A stretch of DNA of 64,000 nt, from the NCBI GenBank assembly GCA_948099385.1, contig CANUEZ040000116.1, forward strand, positions 11,928,501-11,992,500. The letters are read 5' to 3'. This document shows positions 24,001 through 36,610 of this stretch, piece after piece. Under the pieces are notes generated by a model that was not told the DNA's origin, ran no database searches, and worked only from the letters and a program-made list of their open reading frames with translations. This DNA comes from Fasciola hepatica (Eukaryota > Platyhelminthes > Trematoda > Plagiorchiida > Fasciolidae). A program made the position numbers and the translations under genes. The stretch's first letter is position 1, and each line of letters begins with the position of its first letter.

Positions 24001-24193
24001 TATTATATGACTGTTTGTGAGCCGTCAGAGCTTCAAACTGATAGATATTGTCTGCAGCGATAGCTGTGGTGAACTAAATAAGGCCGAAATTATTCAGTGA
24101 CCGGGAAGAATCTTCAACAACTAGTGAGTTTGGCCCCCGGTTAGTTCCAAAAAGTACATTATTGTACAACGCACTGTGGACAGAAGATTGAGA
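18089..24193. other. Long stretch without recognised genes
   Basis: Several open frames of 70-130 codons occur (for example 18153-18473, 19654-20040 and 20325-20675 on the minus strand). I cannot place any in a family, and their lengths are compatible with chance. An ATG at 21034 opens a 65-codon frame with a signal-peptide-like hydrophobic run (FLFFAIVIDLV). A weak B-box-like GAGGTTCGATGTTC lies at about 23906. Confidence 0.35.
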
Positions 24194-24196
24194 TTA

Positions 24197-24490
24197 TTGG
24201 GTCAAAACCCTCTCGGACTGCTGAATAAAAGACAGAGTATTCTTTTGTATTTTCCAGACATGCGTGATGGAGCTGAATTTCTCAACTGTTTCAGTTAAGT
24301 AGTGTTGCCATAGTTCATGTGAATTAACCCCGGTGAAACTGGCCAATGAGGAATGTCTCATGTTCCTACATATTTGCGTACTAGTCAGGTGACGGTTTTC
24401 TTCCAAGATTTGTAGAACGAACTGCCCCTGATACCGGTGTTCCCGAATCACGTCCGAACAGGCCGTAGCATTCATTGTAGGGCATACTGA
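24197..24490 (-). CDS. Candidate exon, unrecognised protein
   Basis: On the minus strand a good acceptor (TTAATTGTCCATATTGCAG, ending 24491) leads into about 95 open codons ending in TGA-type termination near 24194. The translation contains NATACSDVIREHRYQGQFVL, ILEENRHLTSTQICRNMRHS and HELWQHYLTETVEKF, with regular helix-like spacing and three Cys in the first half. No donor with a good score was found, so the end is uncertain. No family recognised. Confidence 0.25.
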
Positions 24491-26428
24491 CTGCAATATG
24501 GACAATTAACAGGGACGTAAAGATGACTTAGGAGTTGAAATAACATAAAGAATTAGGATTTGCCTGAACAGTGCTCTTACACGTAACCCGAGAGAACCTT
24601 ATCATTTATCCTTAGGTTATATTGTCAAGCTAGTGTTATGAAGTCATTTGTTAATTCACTATCTTTGGATCACATTTTTCCAACTCTGGTCCCACACGAC
24701 GAAATTCTAATGTAATCTCAGATAATCCATGGGCCACAACAAATAAGTAGGAATGACTGAGTCCCAGTGTTCATCCAAACTGCAAGAGGTAAACGAACAT
24801 TATTCCACATCTACCTTGTGAGGGGAAATGGATGTGAACAGCGAAAAATGATCAGGTCAGTATGGTTCACAACCCGCTGGCCACGTATTGGCTTATATGA
24901 GAAGATAGCCACGGATGAGGGTCGATGAGAGCTTATACAAGTAAACAGGTGCTCGTGCTGGACTGTGGACGAGTTCGTGTCAGTATGTTGTCAGGGGTGC
25001 AACGTATATGCTGGACTGTGCAGAAGCTTCGGGAAAAATTACAATCTGACGAGTGACTTTTATGCATAAGGAATTTTAGACAGCCTTTTGCTGTATGTGC
25101 CCGTAATCTATATTGTAGGAAGAAGTCTATGAAGCCCTCCGCATGCATACAGCTGAACCAGGCGCATTGGTACAAATGGCGTTTTATGATGAGAAAAGGG
25201 GTTTTATACTCTACTTCTGTAAAGTTTTACCTTCCGTATCAGGTTTGCGTGCAGTGGTTGCATTGTCATGCACAAGTAAATAACCCCCAATCCCAGGCCA
25301 GTGAACACGGGGTAAATAATCAACATGCAATATGATCATTAATCAAATAACATCATAACATGCCTCAGAATTGGGTAGTTTGGCTCTAGGGACGGAAATC
25401 CGGTACTAGTTTTTGAACATCAGCGGGGAACGAGCGCTGGGGGAGGGCAGCAACGCATGGAAGGTTGGACTTCAAAAGAGAGCCATTCGTCTGTGTTACA
25501 CAAACAGTGCGGGAATTCGTGTTGGGTGGACCACTGGTTCAATTGTACGTGAACCGAATAAAGTCTCAAAACTGAACGAGGAAGACTATCTTTGGCAAGA
25601 CTAGCTGGGTTTATTTGACGTCGAGAGAGAGACTTTCTTACTCCTGTTTTAGATCGATCATTTGAATCGAGACTAGATGTTCCATGCACTTGTGTAACTG
25701 AGGTACAGAGAAATCGGGTCTGTCGAGTATGCCTTAGAAAGTTAATGGATAGCACTGACATCATTGACGAATGGAAAACCCGAAGACCACGTTGATGGTT
25801 GATCTGGTCAACAATAGTTGCAGTGGTGAGAGCATGTATGACTGAAAAGGAATTAGTACTATCAATGTATGATTTAACAAACAAGTACGCACACAAATAC
25901 TCGAAAGCTATCGGACATCGGCTGACTTGAAAGAGTATTTTTAGAGTCACTTGATTGTAAAATTTATCTTCAGATAGGTTAACTGCGGTAATCAAAATAT
26001 TGACTAATTTTAGTTTCTCCTCTCAAAGCAGTGTTACTCACAGTAAAATTTTCTCATTTTACACATCACATGGCGCAACGAATTGCGATACACTCCGAAT
26101 ATCGTTCAGTCTTAACAAACTGAGTGTTAAAAGTTTGCCAATCAACGCAAAGAAATGAATGGGAAGAATAGTTTAGGCATCAACATTTATATCCTCTGTG
26201 GATGATAGAATTTGGACTAAACGGCTCGCTTACGGTTACGTACCCGAATGCAGCGGTTTCCGGGCAAAACTGCGCTGAGTAACTGCGAAAGGCTTTGATC
26301 AAACTGATTTCGAGCAGATTTTGGGAAACCCTCCCTGATTAATCCCAAAAACTGAAATACAATGTAATGGGGTCAAAATTAGAGTCGTTGTTTCAAGGAT
26401 AATTTGCTAGACATGCATTCCAGTGCAG
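24491..26428. other. Stretch with one long unrecognised open frame
   Basis: The minus-strand frame 25420-25995 is open for 191 codons and starts at TTG after an acceptor-like GATTACCGCAG. The translation is Ser/Thr/Arg-rich without a known domain. One open frame of this size is not surprising in 64 kb at this base composition. A short segment at 25531-25560 resembles 45246-45275. Confidence 0.3.

Positions 26429-26488
<60 letters not shown>
26429..26488. repeat. (TA)n microsatellite
   Basis: About 30 perfect TA units, the longest simple repeat in the window. Confidence 0.95.
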
Positions 26489-26489
<1 letters not shown>

Positions 26490-27219
26490 TCGGAAACTCC
26501 GGTACGTTTAGGAAGCGCACTTCAAATCCGTTGAAGTCACTGCAATGTGCCATCATTTCGACTTACCACTGCGGACGAATATGGAGTAATGGTACTCCAT
26601 CATTCCACTGTTCGAACATGTAAAATCAATGTGAACGATGGCGGCAGTAAAACCTCAGTAAAAACATTGTTCTTTGGGTTTGGATCCGGATACGAGTAAT
26701 TAGGAGAACAATTTTATTCTAGATATAGTTCATGTGTACATCAGTGGTGATATCCTCGCTAAATTTACGGCCCGGATTTTGTTCTGTTCATCATGTAAAT
26801 TTACATGAAGTTAGAATTTGGTGAACTGGATATATATTTACTTTGAGTACATAGGTAGTTGGACTACTTGAATGAAAACGGTTTTTAAATTTTTCTTAAA
26901 TAGTGATTTGGTTTTCGTACTGGTCCTTAACGATTGACCCTGGCACGATTCAGCCGAAGCTACTAGTCATCCAGAATGGTTGCCGCTCACTCTTTCGATG
27001 GATTTCGCGCGTCTCCCTTGAGCTCCGTTTTGGTATGACTTCTACATATGACGTTCTGGAAGCAGTCTGTTAGTTTTTGCATCGATTACCAGAACATATC
27101 ATGACATTGCAGGTCATTATCCATAGTCATCATTTACTGCACACGTACGTATGAGTGCAGTGGTTAAGGTGTACCCCACTGCCTCAGAGACCGAATGCAG
27201 CATTAGAGATAACCAGGAA
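26489..27219. other. Gene-free stretch
   Basis: No recognised feature. The plus strand at 27149-27190 has a weak tRNA A-box-like AGTGCAGTGGTTAAGGTG. Confidence 0.35.
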
Positions 27220-27385
27220 CCTGACCATTGAGGCTTAGAACCATGAACCTCCTAATAGGTTAGATGTGCTCGTGAACCGGAGAACCGTGGATTACAGTCC
27301 ACCACCACAGTGACTGGCGGTATCAGCATTCGAACCTCTGACATTCAAGGAGGTACTTAAATGCTTTAAACGCTCTAAAGCAGTA
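27220..27385 (-). mobile_element. tRNA-derived SINE, family 1, copy 4 (diverged)
   Basis: Minus-strand B-box GGTTCGAATGC at about 27328-27338, with CTCCTTGAATGTCAGAGG before it and GGACTGTAATCCACGG after it. The latter matches GGACAGTAATCCGCAG of copy 1. The body is more decayed than in copies 1-3. Confidence 0.65.
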
Positions 27386-30300
27386 GAGTGTACTTTAAGT
27401 TAATATGGAAATTAGGTGAGTATCGCTGACTTAAAGTTTTCCTAGCGTTTTAGTAAGAAACGTCTAGATTTTTGTTTCCGAAAAGGAGATCGTGCTAATA
27501 TAGACGCTTCAATCATAAAATTGCAAATTAGTCACTTGCATATATTTCGAAGGGAAAACATTTTTCGGGGAGAGGGGAGATGATGTTCGTTTCTGACAAT
27601 CGTCAAAACAACAGAATATAGCTGGGGTTGTATTTTCGCGTGTTCCGGTGATAACTTTGTCTTGAAGAAATAGACCCCGAAGCAGTTCCAATCCTCAATG
27701 AGTCATGGAAAACGACTTGTTGGCTATCCAAAATGTCCCCGGTCACCTACATGGTACTGGTCAACAGAGAATTTATGCGATATTTTTCGGCAGTTCGTAT
27801 GAAATTCTAGTCATAGAGAGCCATTGAAAACACTGCCGAACTCTAATGCGGTAGCGCAGAAAAAGAAGTGAATCCACACAGTTCCTTGCTCCAGTGGGAT
27901 TTTTCAGTACGTTGTCTGGAAGACGCAGCCTGACGAACGTTACTCATCATCACTGTCATCGTCAAGCCAATTAACATTTTAGTTCACAATATTGTTAATC
28001 ATGTGAAGAAAATTTGAAATCTTGTATGTATACGTGTTTAAACCTCATTTCTCTTTGCGGGCACATGAGTCATGCGTTGACGCCTAAACGGGGCCTGTCA
28101 CTTGGCTGGTAATTAGGGCCGTTTCAGAACTACCAGCACGTCCAGGCTACGCCCCGTTTTTGTGCTTATCCGTGTTTGATCATTCGTGCCCAGGGTATTC
28201 CTTCAAAATTCAACAAACTTCTGGTTGATCGGTCAGCAAGGCGCATTTAGTCCGTTACTAATACTTGTAACTAGCTATGATAAAAAAATGATTGAACAAC
28301 CTTGGAAGTGGCACAAGGCACGCGCTTTGACCGGAGGACCAAAACTGTCTTATGTTTCGTTGGAATTAGTTACCAGGATTTGACTAGATCACTATTCAGA
28401 TCATTTCAATTCTATCAACCTTAAACTTTGCACTTCTATGTCCTAATGCGGGTATCTACCCTGCTGTATCGTCTAGTCGACAGGAGAACGAACTGAAGCA
28501 TAAGGGCTAAAGAGACAGGAAAGAAAGTTGAATCACATGACGTGGATAAAAATAGTCTTTCACAGTATGCCCAATTTTTCACAAAATGTGCGGGCTTTCG
28601 AGTACGATATAACGAGCTGATCAAATTTGACACGTGATAGTATGCAACCTCTGTTCAAACTTACACATTTTCCATTTTGGGATAAGGCATCAGCGACGTG
28701 ATGCCACCGTCAGTCAGAACATCACAGAAACGCGGTGTTTACACCGATTCAAAATTTCCCTAATGCGAGGCTTTGATCGAAATTCTGGCCAATAACAGAA
28801 TGTTTTACCGACGTATCCTTTAGTCTGTTCGTCAGTTGCAACTCTTGATGAGCAAATTCAGTTCCCCGTCACACAGTAGCGATCAAGCTCAGTAATGGGC
28901 GTACTCATCTGATTGTCCGAGATTGAGCAACCTCATGAAACTCTTTGAGTTGCAGAGGAACCAGAGCTGCCGCTGCTGTTCGCGCTGCCGTCACAATGAG
29001 CTCTTTTGGGCTACTTCAGGAGAGTAGCCAAAAATCCCAGGATGCCGAACTCTGGAAAATTGGGTTGCGGGGTTCGCAAAATTAGTGCTTGAATTTCTGA
29101 TCTTCACATTTTGTTCGTTGAGAATGAAATGGTTCACCATGTATTTTGGTGTACAGAATTTTGATCAAACCTTAGCGATCATATCAAAAGGTAATACATA
29201 TTGGGGCTTTAACTCTTAAGAAAAAACTCTAGTAATTTTAAAGGCTTACATAAAAGAAGTTCTAACTTTTGATACTTTGAATTCACTTTATTCATAGCAC
29301 AAGAATGGTTTGAGCAAATTGGTTGTGAGAAATACAACGAACCTCTTATTTTTATTTCTGGCTAATTTGAAACGTGACAGTTTAGCTAGGATAGATTGCA
29401 CTGAAGCAGTTTTGAAATCTTGCCGATATGTTCTATTTAACCTGTTTTCTCTCAGTGCTGGTTTCATGGATGTTTGGCACATCTTTTTTTTTCTTCAAAA
29501 TGACTTTCTGTTCACTGAATATTTTATACATCAAAACAAATCAAAGCGTTTAAAAACGGATTCACCAGAGTTGTTTACCCGGGTTCTGTGTTGACCCGAG
29601 AGCATTTGAAACTATGTCACCTTGGTTCCCACGGTAAATGCGTCTGAAGCTTAGAGTTCCAAAATTAGCAAAAAGCCTAATGAGAAAAATCATTAAAATT
29701 CTGAAGGTAAAATTCACCGCATGCAGATTTGATTACTGAATAATAAAAGCAGATGCTGCGAGAAGTTAACGGGTCAGTGACATCTAATAAATGTCGAACT
29801 TTATAATTTTTTGTCGCGTTGTGTCTATCATTAGGATGTGAGACGACCGAACTATCTTCGTATTTACGGGAAACGAAGAAGTAGGCAATAATAACAGAAC
29901 GCGTTTGTGCCTGGATAGAACGTTGAACTAATGCACGAAAATCACTGTTTAAAGTTTCGACCGAACCTGCACGCGTTTCACCTAACCTCTCTGTTTTGCA
30001 GCACGGAATTCCAATTGCCTCTCCTTTTCAAATTAACCTAACCTCCGATGCTCAGAAGTTTAGACCACAGTTTATAGTCCTTCACTCTACGGCATTAGAT
30101 AATGAAAATGCTTGAATTTTGTCCTTTCCTTAAATAAAATCAACAGTTTTGGGCTATCCAATATTTCGCTTGGTGATACAATCTACTCTACTCATTTCTC
30201 TCTCTCTTAATCATTCCAACGAGATCACTGAATTCGTCTTTTGGTCAGTCGGCAGAGCTAATGGAAAGGATTTAGAACAATTTGGATTATCAGTAAAACG

Positions 30301-32611
30301 GTTTTCCCATTTCCTTAGTATCCTTGTTTTCTTGAAGTCGGAAGCTGAAACGGGAGGTGGCTGAACACACTGAATCAGACGTGAATTGAAAAAAGTACTT
30401 GGAGAAAAGCAATTCAAAGATCGAACGGGGAGATTATCTTTTCCTGGACCATCAGTTGCTTCCAGAAATAAATCCGAATGCGCACTGGTTCTCACAAGTC
30501 CATCATCAAACACAGAAATGTCAACTCATCTCCATTCCACAGTCGGATAGTTCGCATCATCGAACGAAACACGTTTGATAACGTGATTTATTCACTTGTC
30601 TGTCTGTATGCCTTGAAACGCACAATTACTAACGGCGAGCGACAGGTGACCTAAACCAACTCGTCACTTTCCTTCAAAATTGCGTAAACAGTGTTGCGTA
30701 ACATCGAACTTCCGTGTCAGTGATTTCAGGGTATAAAAATAACAATGGTGGTCGGTGGTTGTGTTGCATTGCAGGTGTTTTCAAAATCGGGCAGAATTAG
30801 AATCTGTGGCGGTCTTGTCAAAGTGAGCATAAGAACTGGTCTTCAACCAGAATGAATGCCTTTAAACTGTGTATACACCCAAAAATTGACGAGCGGTTTG
30901 ATGTAAGTAGTTTCTGTAGGTGGGTGACGACAGATTTTCAAAAGCACCCTTACATCAAATATTCCAAACCGTGACCACAGTGTCGTCGTTTTTGAGGTGA
31001 GCTGCAACTGACCCACAAATAATCTTCAGTGAGTCACGGTAGTGATTCCTCAGTGCACTCTTCTGAGACGTTTCCGTTCACTCACTCCTAATGTACAGCT
31101 GAGATGGATGCTAAATGAAGGACTTGAATTCCTTCGAATAGCTAAAAAACGACAACGTTATCACTTTGTGTCGGATTGCGTCGGTACACTTCAAAATCTT
31201 CATCGCGTACATGTGAAAAGTCAGCCGAATTCTCCTGCTGTGGTCAGAAAATGTGAAGGGAGTTGGACCCGACTATAAATGATGATTGAGTCGAGAGGCT
31301 GAATCAGACGCTTTTGGTTTCCTTTCAGAGGTAATGTGGATCTGGATATTTGATTGTACAAGTTCTGATTGGGCAACAGATGGTGAAGAACAAACACCTA
31401 CCGCACGAAAAGCATACCGATTCCGCCGATCACAGAATGCCTGTCTCTGTACACCACTTCATATTGTTAAATACTAGTTCGAACTTGGGTGTAGAGTCAC
31501 CTACGTGGGTCGAACAGAAAGACAGTTATGTAGTCGGATTTCACAGCATATTGCCAATTGGTTTTAATGCTCATCTGGTCCCACGATGTCAATCACCAAC
31601 GTCCGACGAGCTGATAAGACACGGTCATCATCAATGGCTCAACACTTAATGGCGACGCAACACCCAGTTGACAAAGAGAAAGCGTTTTGGGTGATTTACA
31701 GAACGGAAAACACGAAATTGCTTAGATTACCCGAAGCGATAGAAATTACACGATAAAAACAATCTCTGTGCAAACAGAAAGAACTGTATGTGACACAACG
31801 GTTCCCATGGTGATAAGCATATGTTTGCAAGTTTATTGTTGTGCTTTCGCTCATACATAAACTGTGGCATTAACTGTTGTCTGTGGCAAGCACTGTATAG
31901 CGGTGCAGCGAAATGGTCCTGGACATAAACCATGCTACAGTGCGATTTTGACTACTCTTCTCAAACACTGTTCAGTTTTTAGGTGGTAAACATGTGTAAA
32001 ATTTGTGAATAATGAGAGTATTATTGCAGAACATTTATATCGCATTTGTTGGGACTCATCACACTGATCAACTCAGTGGTAGGATCCGATGGGCAGATCA
32101 TGGGCAACCCCAAATGGTACACCGGAGTTCTACCCGCCGTCAAACTTATTGTTTAATCGTTTTTCGGAGCTATTTTATCGAAGGACCGAATTGCGGGACA
32201 TCTCCCAGTTTCGTCTCGTACCAACGCCTTTCGTAGCACGAAGTCGTATTTGGTTTACGCTTGCAGAATATTCCAGGACGCCTTTTTTCATCATTGAGCT
32301 CGGTGTATTATTTCCTTGTAAGTTAGCCGTCAGTTGGTCGGCTGGACGTGCGAGATCGTGCCTCTTTTCAACCTACAAAATAGTTTTGATTAGTACCTGA
32401 AACAAAAATTCAGTGAACAGGAGTTTACTTGCTTTAAGTCGATTGGTTAATTTTGAGTAATTTCTTGTTTCATCTGTCCATTTTTCCGTTTGGTTTTCAT
32501 TAGTCACACTAATTTCACTAAAATTAATTCATCAATTCTAACCAAAGTAAATAATGTACGGGAACCGAGATCATTTCGGAGTGTATCAAAAAAGCGATGC
32601 GCGATGTCATA
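27386..32611. other. Long stretch without recognised genes
   Basis: Contains an imperfect hairpin at about 28090-28162 (ACGGGGCCTG against CAGGCTACGCCCCGT) and unassigned frames of 60-103 codons (29310-29594, 30211-30513 minus, 32089-32400). None resembles a known domain to me. Confidence 0.35.
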
Positions 32612-32832
32612 TGTTGTAAGTAAGTGTATATTATTCGGTAACACGGCTTTGGCGGAAATGGTGGTGGTCAGCTGACGTTTCTGTTACCACAGATGACCTT
32701 TCTCAAGACCAGTTTACTTTCAGTCGCAAACAGGTCTTGAGAAAGGCTACCCGTGGTGACCGAAATGTCGACTGACTGCCATCTTTTCTGATAACGCTGT
32801 TACCGAATAGTATACGAGTACCTATAAGTAGA
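32612..32832. repeat. Foldback inverted repeat (100-bp arms, 22-base loop)
   Basis: Left arm 32612-32710 and right arm 32733-32832. The inner ends are perfect (CTTTCTCAAGACC against GGTCTTGAGAAAG). Outward matches include GTTACCAC/GTGGTGAC and TTCGGTAAC/GTTACCGAA, with mismatches that do not destroy the fold. The loop is 32711-32732. No transposase or target duplication seen. It resembles a small foldback/MITE-like element, and a transcript would form a long hairpin. Confidence 0.75.
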
Positions 32833-34729
32833 ATACCTCTGTTATTCGAGACTCGGTTACCAAAAGGTCGAAAGCCAGGGTCAAAAGTCATTGGATTGTG
32901 AAACTCATCCTTGTTGGCAATTCAGACCGAAAAAATGGATACGCTGTGCCTGCTCATTGCATTGACCAAAATGGCATCGAAATTCTATTCGCATTTGCCG
33001 AACCACGGGAACATAGAGGTTGAATTTGAACGTCCTTGACCAGACTTGTGATAGATTATCCGATTGACTGAGATAGCTTGGTCAGTCAAAAACGATGGAG
33101 TTATCAAATCACTTGCAATTTAAAAAAATGAGTATTCCCTGCCACGGCGTCACTTGTGATCACTATTCAGAATCACTAAATAGTAGCTGGTGGGGCCGTT
33201 TTATTGGCTTTACCTCAACTGTGAACCCTTTCGTGAGTACTTTGCATGGTTGGGTTGATTTTGACGGCAACTGAAGCACTATCTAAGTGGACACTGGATG
33301 AATTTTATTAAAACAACTAAGATTTTTTAGTGGAGAGAAAATAACGATGGATCCTTACTTATGCACTGTGGATTACAACTAGAATTACTCGGTTCGACTG
33401 GAAATTGGAACCTCGAAATGAACTCGAAGGTCATTAATCCGTCCTAATGAGGATAGTTGGTCCGTTACACGTGATGAATCGACTCAATCAGTGAACATTA
33501 GAGTAGGGATTTAGTGCGTGAAATATATGATGGATCGGAAGGAAATGCTGTTATGAAAAAAACGTGATTGTATCACCGAATACACCAAATACAGGATATT
33601 AGTTGAAATTGGAATAAGACAAAGTATGTTTCTTTTCTTGATGTCCTAATACAGAGAACATCCAGCAAACCAGTTAGGCTCGCCAGTCACTTAGAAAAGT
33701 AACTTAGAGAAAATTAGTACATCCAATTCCGCCGTTTTGGGTTTACGCAGCAGAAGCTGCACATTTTACGGTGAACTGATGGACCGTACATTGAGCGTCA
33801 GATATGCTGCACAAGCAAGTTTTTAAAAGCGTTGAAATACATCCGCATTTTATCCCAAGAGGAAACATTACACAAAATACATGAGCACAACTATCGCCCT
33901 ATTTTTGTGTTCCCGTTTTCCAAAAAAAATTATCCTTTATCCTCGAGTCAGATTTCAGGAAACCTTGACAGACCAACCACGAAAAACAAAAAAAGACCAA
34001 GTTTCAATCTAGATTCAATAATAAACCACTTGGTCATTTGAACAATTGTTCCTTAAACTAATAGGGAATGCGTTTCAGGAATAGTTAGACACGTGGCCAA
34101 TAGTGCTTGAAAAACACTGTCCTGATTGATTTGTTAAAGGAGGCTACTTGACTGGTCAGTACGATTCCAGCTCATGCTGCCCATAATGGTTGTCAGTTTT
34201 ACAAAGCAGACACGGCGATTTACTTTCCAATCCTCTCTAGTACCTAGGAGATTACGATCAGGCTACACCAACCTGTGAGCAAAAATAACATGTTCCAATA
34301 TGGGCACTTCTCTTTCCTGAAATTCAATGAAGCCGTTAAACAAACAAGCAAATAAACAAATAAGCAGAACAAGTGATTCGTCGATGAATGCACTCACTCA
34401 GTTCCGCACTAATAGGTTGATATTCACTGCTCCAATTCTCCACTATGTTCTTTCCAGTATTCCCTTATGTACTGTAGTTATCTAAAGGGAAGGTCTTTAA
34501 AAACAGATATGCCGGCCATTGTAAACCTATTAGAAGAGGTTATTTCTGAACCTTCGTTCGTATAGTAACAGGTTTATGCAATGGTCCAGAGTATACTGTG
34601 GCAAGTGTACGAATCCATTGTAAGGTCTCACGAGATAAGCTTCATAAGATATACAAAATCTTCAGTAACAACCTGGAAGAAAAAAACGGTTATTCAATAT
34701 GTATAATGATCAGTCACACGAGTGTCGAG
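32833..34729. other. Gene-free stretch
   Basis: No recognised coding sequence. A short AAACAAACAAGCAAATAAAC-type tract lies at about 34337-34368. Confidence 0.4.
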
Positions 34730-34955
34730 AATGACTTTTCATCAACAGCCTCCATGATGTCATCATTGTAGAGATGCACACTGGCTACACCGACGAGTAC
34801 CAGTCGAGATCGTTCCTCGTACAATTCGATACATGGATTGTTTCTCCGTGTCAGGTCCAAAGTGACACTCTGTGCGCCTATTACACTCGCGAAAGAGTTT
34901 ATTGTCTTGAAGCGACCAGTACTATCGATGATAATAATGCTTACGGCAAAACTCA
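34730..34955 (-). CDS. Candidate exon, unrecognised protein
   Basis: Minus strand: an acceptor-like GACCAGATTTATCAG ends at 34956 and opens about 75 codons. The translation includes AVSIIIIDSTGRFKTINSF, TLDLTRRNNPCIELYEERSR, LVLVGVASVHLYNDD and IMEAVDEKSF. The alternating hydrophobic strands and acidic/basic segments look like a folded domain, not low-complexity noise. A donor-like GTGTGA follows at the CTC near 34730. I cannot name the family; it may still be a chance frame. Confidence 0.3.
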
Positions 34956-36535
34956 CTGATAAATCTGGTCATCCTTATTTTTAAGAGCCCCAAGTCTTAG
35001 ATGAATCTCGGCGCAAAGCTCTTAAAGTACAATGCAATGTTTTCAAACTACGGCGTTTTGCTCTTGAAGCACGGGAAATACTGTCGTGGCACGTAGATTA
35101 ATATTAAGATAATTGATTCATTCCTCACTAATCTGTGTGCATAGTACACAATACAGCTCGGTGATAAGTAGTAATCCGTCCTATACCTGTTTCGTTCTGC
35201 CCCTCTGTATCCCAGCTCAGGAAGATTTCACTTACCAAAGCCTCGCGTTTCATCTTGTACCCCATCAGTGGTTTACTACTGCATCGATTATGGTGATTTG
35301 CTCGGTAAATCAGTTTGACCCGTATTTAGGAATGCCTCTCATTGAGATGGCTGCTGACAACGTCTTACCTCATTTAGAACAAGAATATCTCATTGAGCAA
35401 GACCCTCTATCCGGAATTCCCCTAAATTTTGCCCCTAGGATTAGCTGCTTTATTCTGTTTTTTGTTTTTCGGTTGGTTTTCTGTCTATTTCTTTGTTTTT
35501 GATAAAAACACGAAACACCTGAGGGAATGAACATTTCACTCCCCAAATGAAGGGTACGAGTTTGGGTCTGAAAACCCATCCTATTGTCTGGAATCAGTAA
35601 TCAGCATGCGGGTAAGAGAACACGAAAACGTATTGATCATGAACTCCCTGGAGAAGGTTTATAGTATTGAAAAAAGGTGAACACCTATGATACACCTTCT
35701 AGGGCGTGATCTTGTGGCACGTAATTTTACACCAAAGCCGAACTGTGGTTAGAGGGATAAAAGTGGGGAAAACATTTATCCCTGAATCCAGTTTGAACAG
35801 AAAAGTTAGGAACATCAGTTCACATGCTGAATTCCACTGGCTATCTATAATAGTTTATGATAAAATTAAGCCACATTATTGCTGGTTGTCGTCTAATCAC
35901 GTAGATCTCCTGAGCATTGCTGCTTATCCATTGGATCTGAACCATTATGTTGCGCGAAGTTGGACGGCTGCCTTATACACCTCTTTCGAATATGTGTGGC
36001 TATTCTCAAGGTAATTTTCACGAAACCTCTACACACAGTGAGCAGGCTGCATTTTTTCAGCCGTCTTACGTTATGCCAACTTTGGTGAACTCATTGGATT
36101 TCATAGTGAGCAAAACTTCAGAGAAATTCTCCTCAGTCTAACTTTTGTCTTAACCGTGGGAAGTCGTTTCTACGTAAGAGATGTTGCCGTTGGACCCGGA
36201 GTACATGCCTCTAGCCGCCAAGTTTTTAGGTAACAGGTCCGAATCTGTAATCCCCTGTCAACTTCGCTCTCACTCGGTCACCCTTCCTGGCCAACTTGAG
36301 CTTTCGTGTGATTCGCCGTGATTTCAAGTACAATATAGTTTTCAGTGAGTATGAAATGTAACAGTTTCATCATATAGATTGCACGCAATAGTTCAGTGGT
36401 AAGAGATATCAATTTAATATCAAGTGATTCATCATCCGTTATCAGCGATTAGCTCACTAATGGGAGCCCTGGAAGCGCGGTGCACAGCTGTTCCACCTGC
36501 TTTGTTAAGGATCACCAGCTACTGCGCATACCCAC
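34956..36535. other. Stretch with an unassigned plus-strand frame
   Basis: 35113-35502 is open for 129 codons. An acceptor-like CTGTATCCCAG at about 35205-35215 could start an exon encoding a segment with PLIEMAADNVLPHLEQEYL; no donor is clear and no family is recognised. At 36386-36410 the string AGTTCAGTGGTAAGAG is a good tRNA A-box without a matching B-box. Confidence 0.3.
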
Positions 36536-36610
36536 AAAGCCCCAACTGGGACTCGAACCCAGCACTAACGATGGTGAGCCGAACACCTAACCACCACTAG
36601 ATGATATAGC
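36536..36610 (-). mobile_element. tRNA-like SINE head
   Basis: Minus strand reads ATCATCTAGTGGTGGTTAGG (A-box side) and then GCTGGGTTCGAGTCCCAGTT, a perfect T-arm-like stem with B-box. The acceptor stem does not pair well, so a SINE or tRNA relic is more likely than a working tRNA. Confidence 0.55.

Noticed and set aside
36536..36610. Functional tRNA gene
   Set aside because: B-box and T-arm are good but the acceptor stem and anticodon arm do not pair convincingly, so it was called a SINE-like head.
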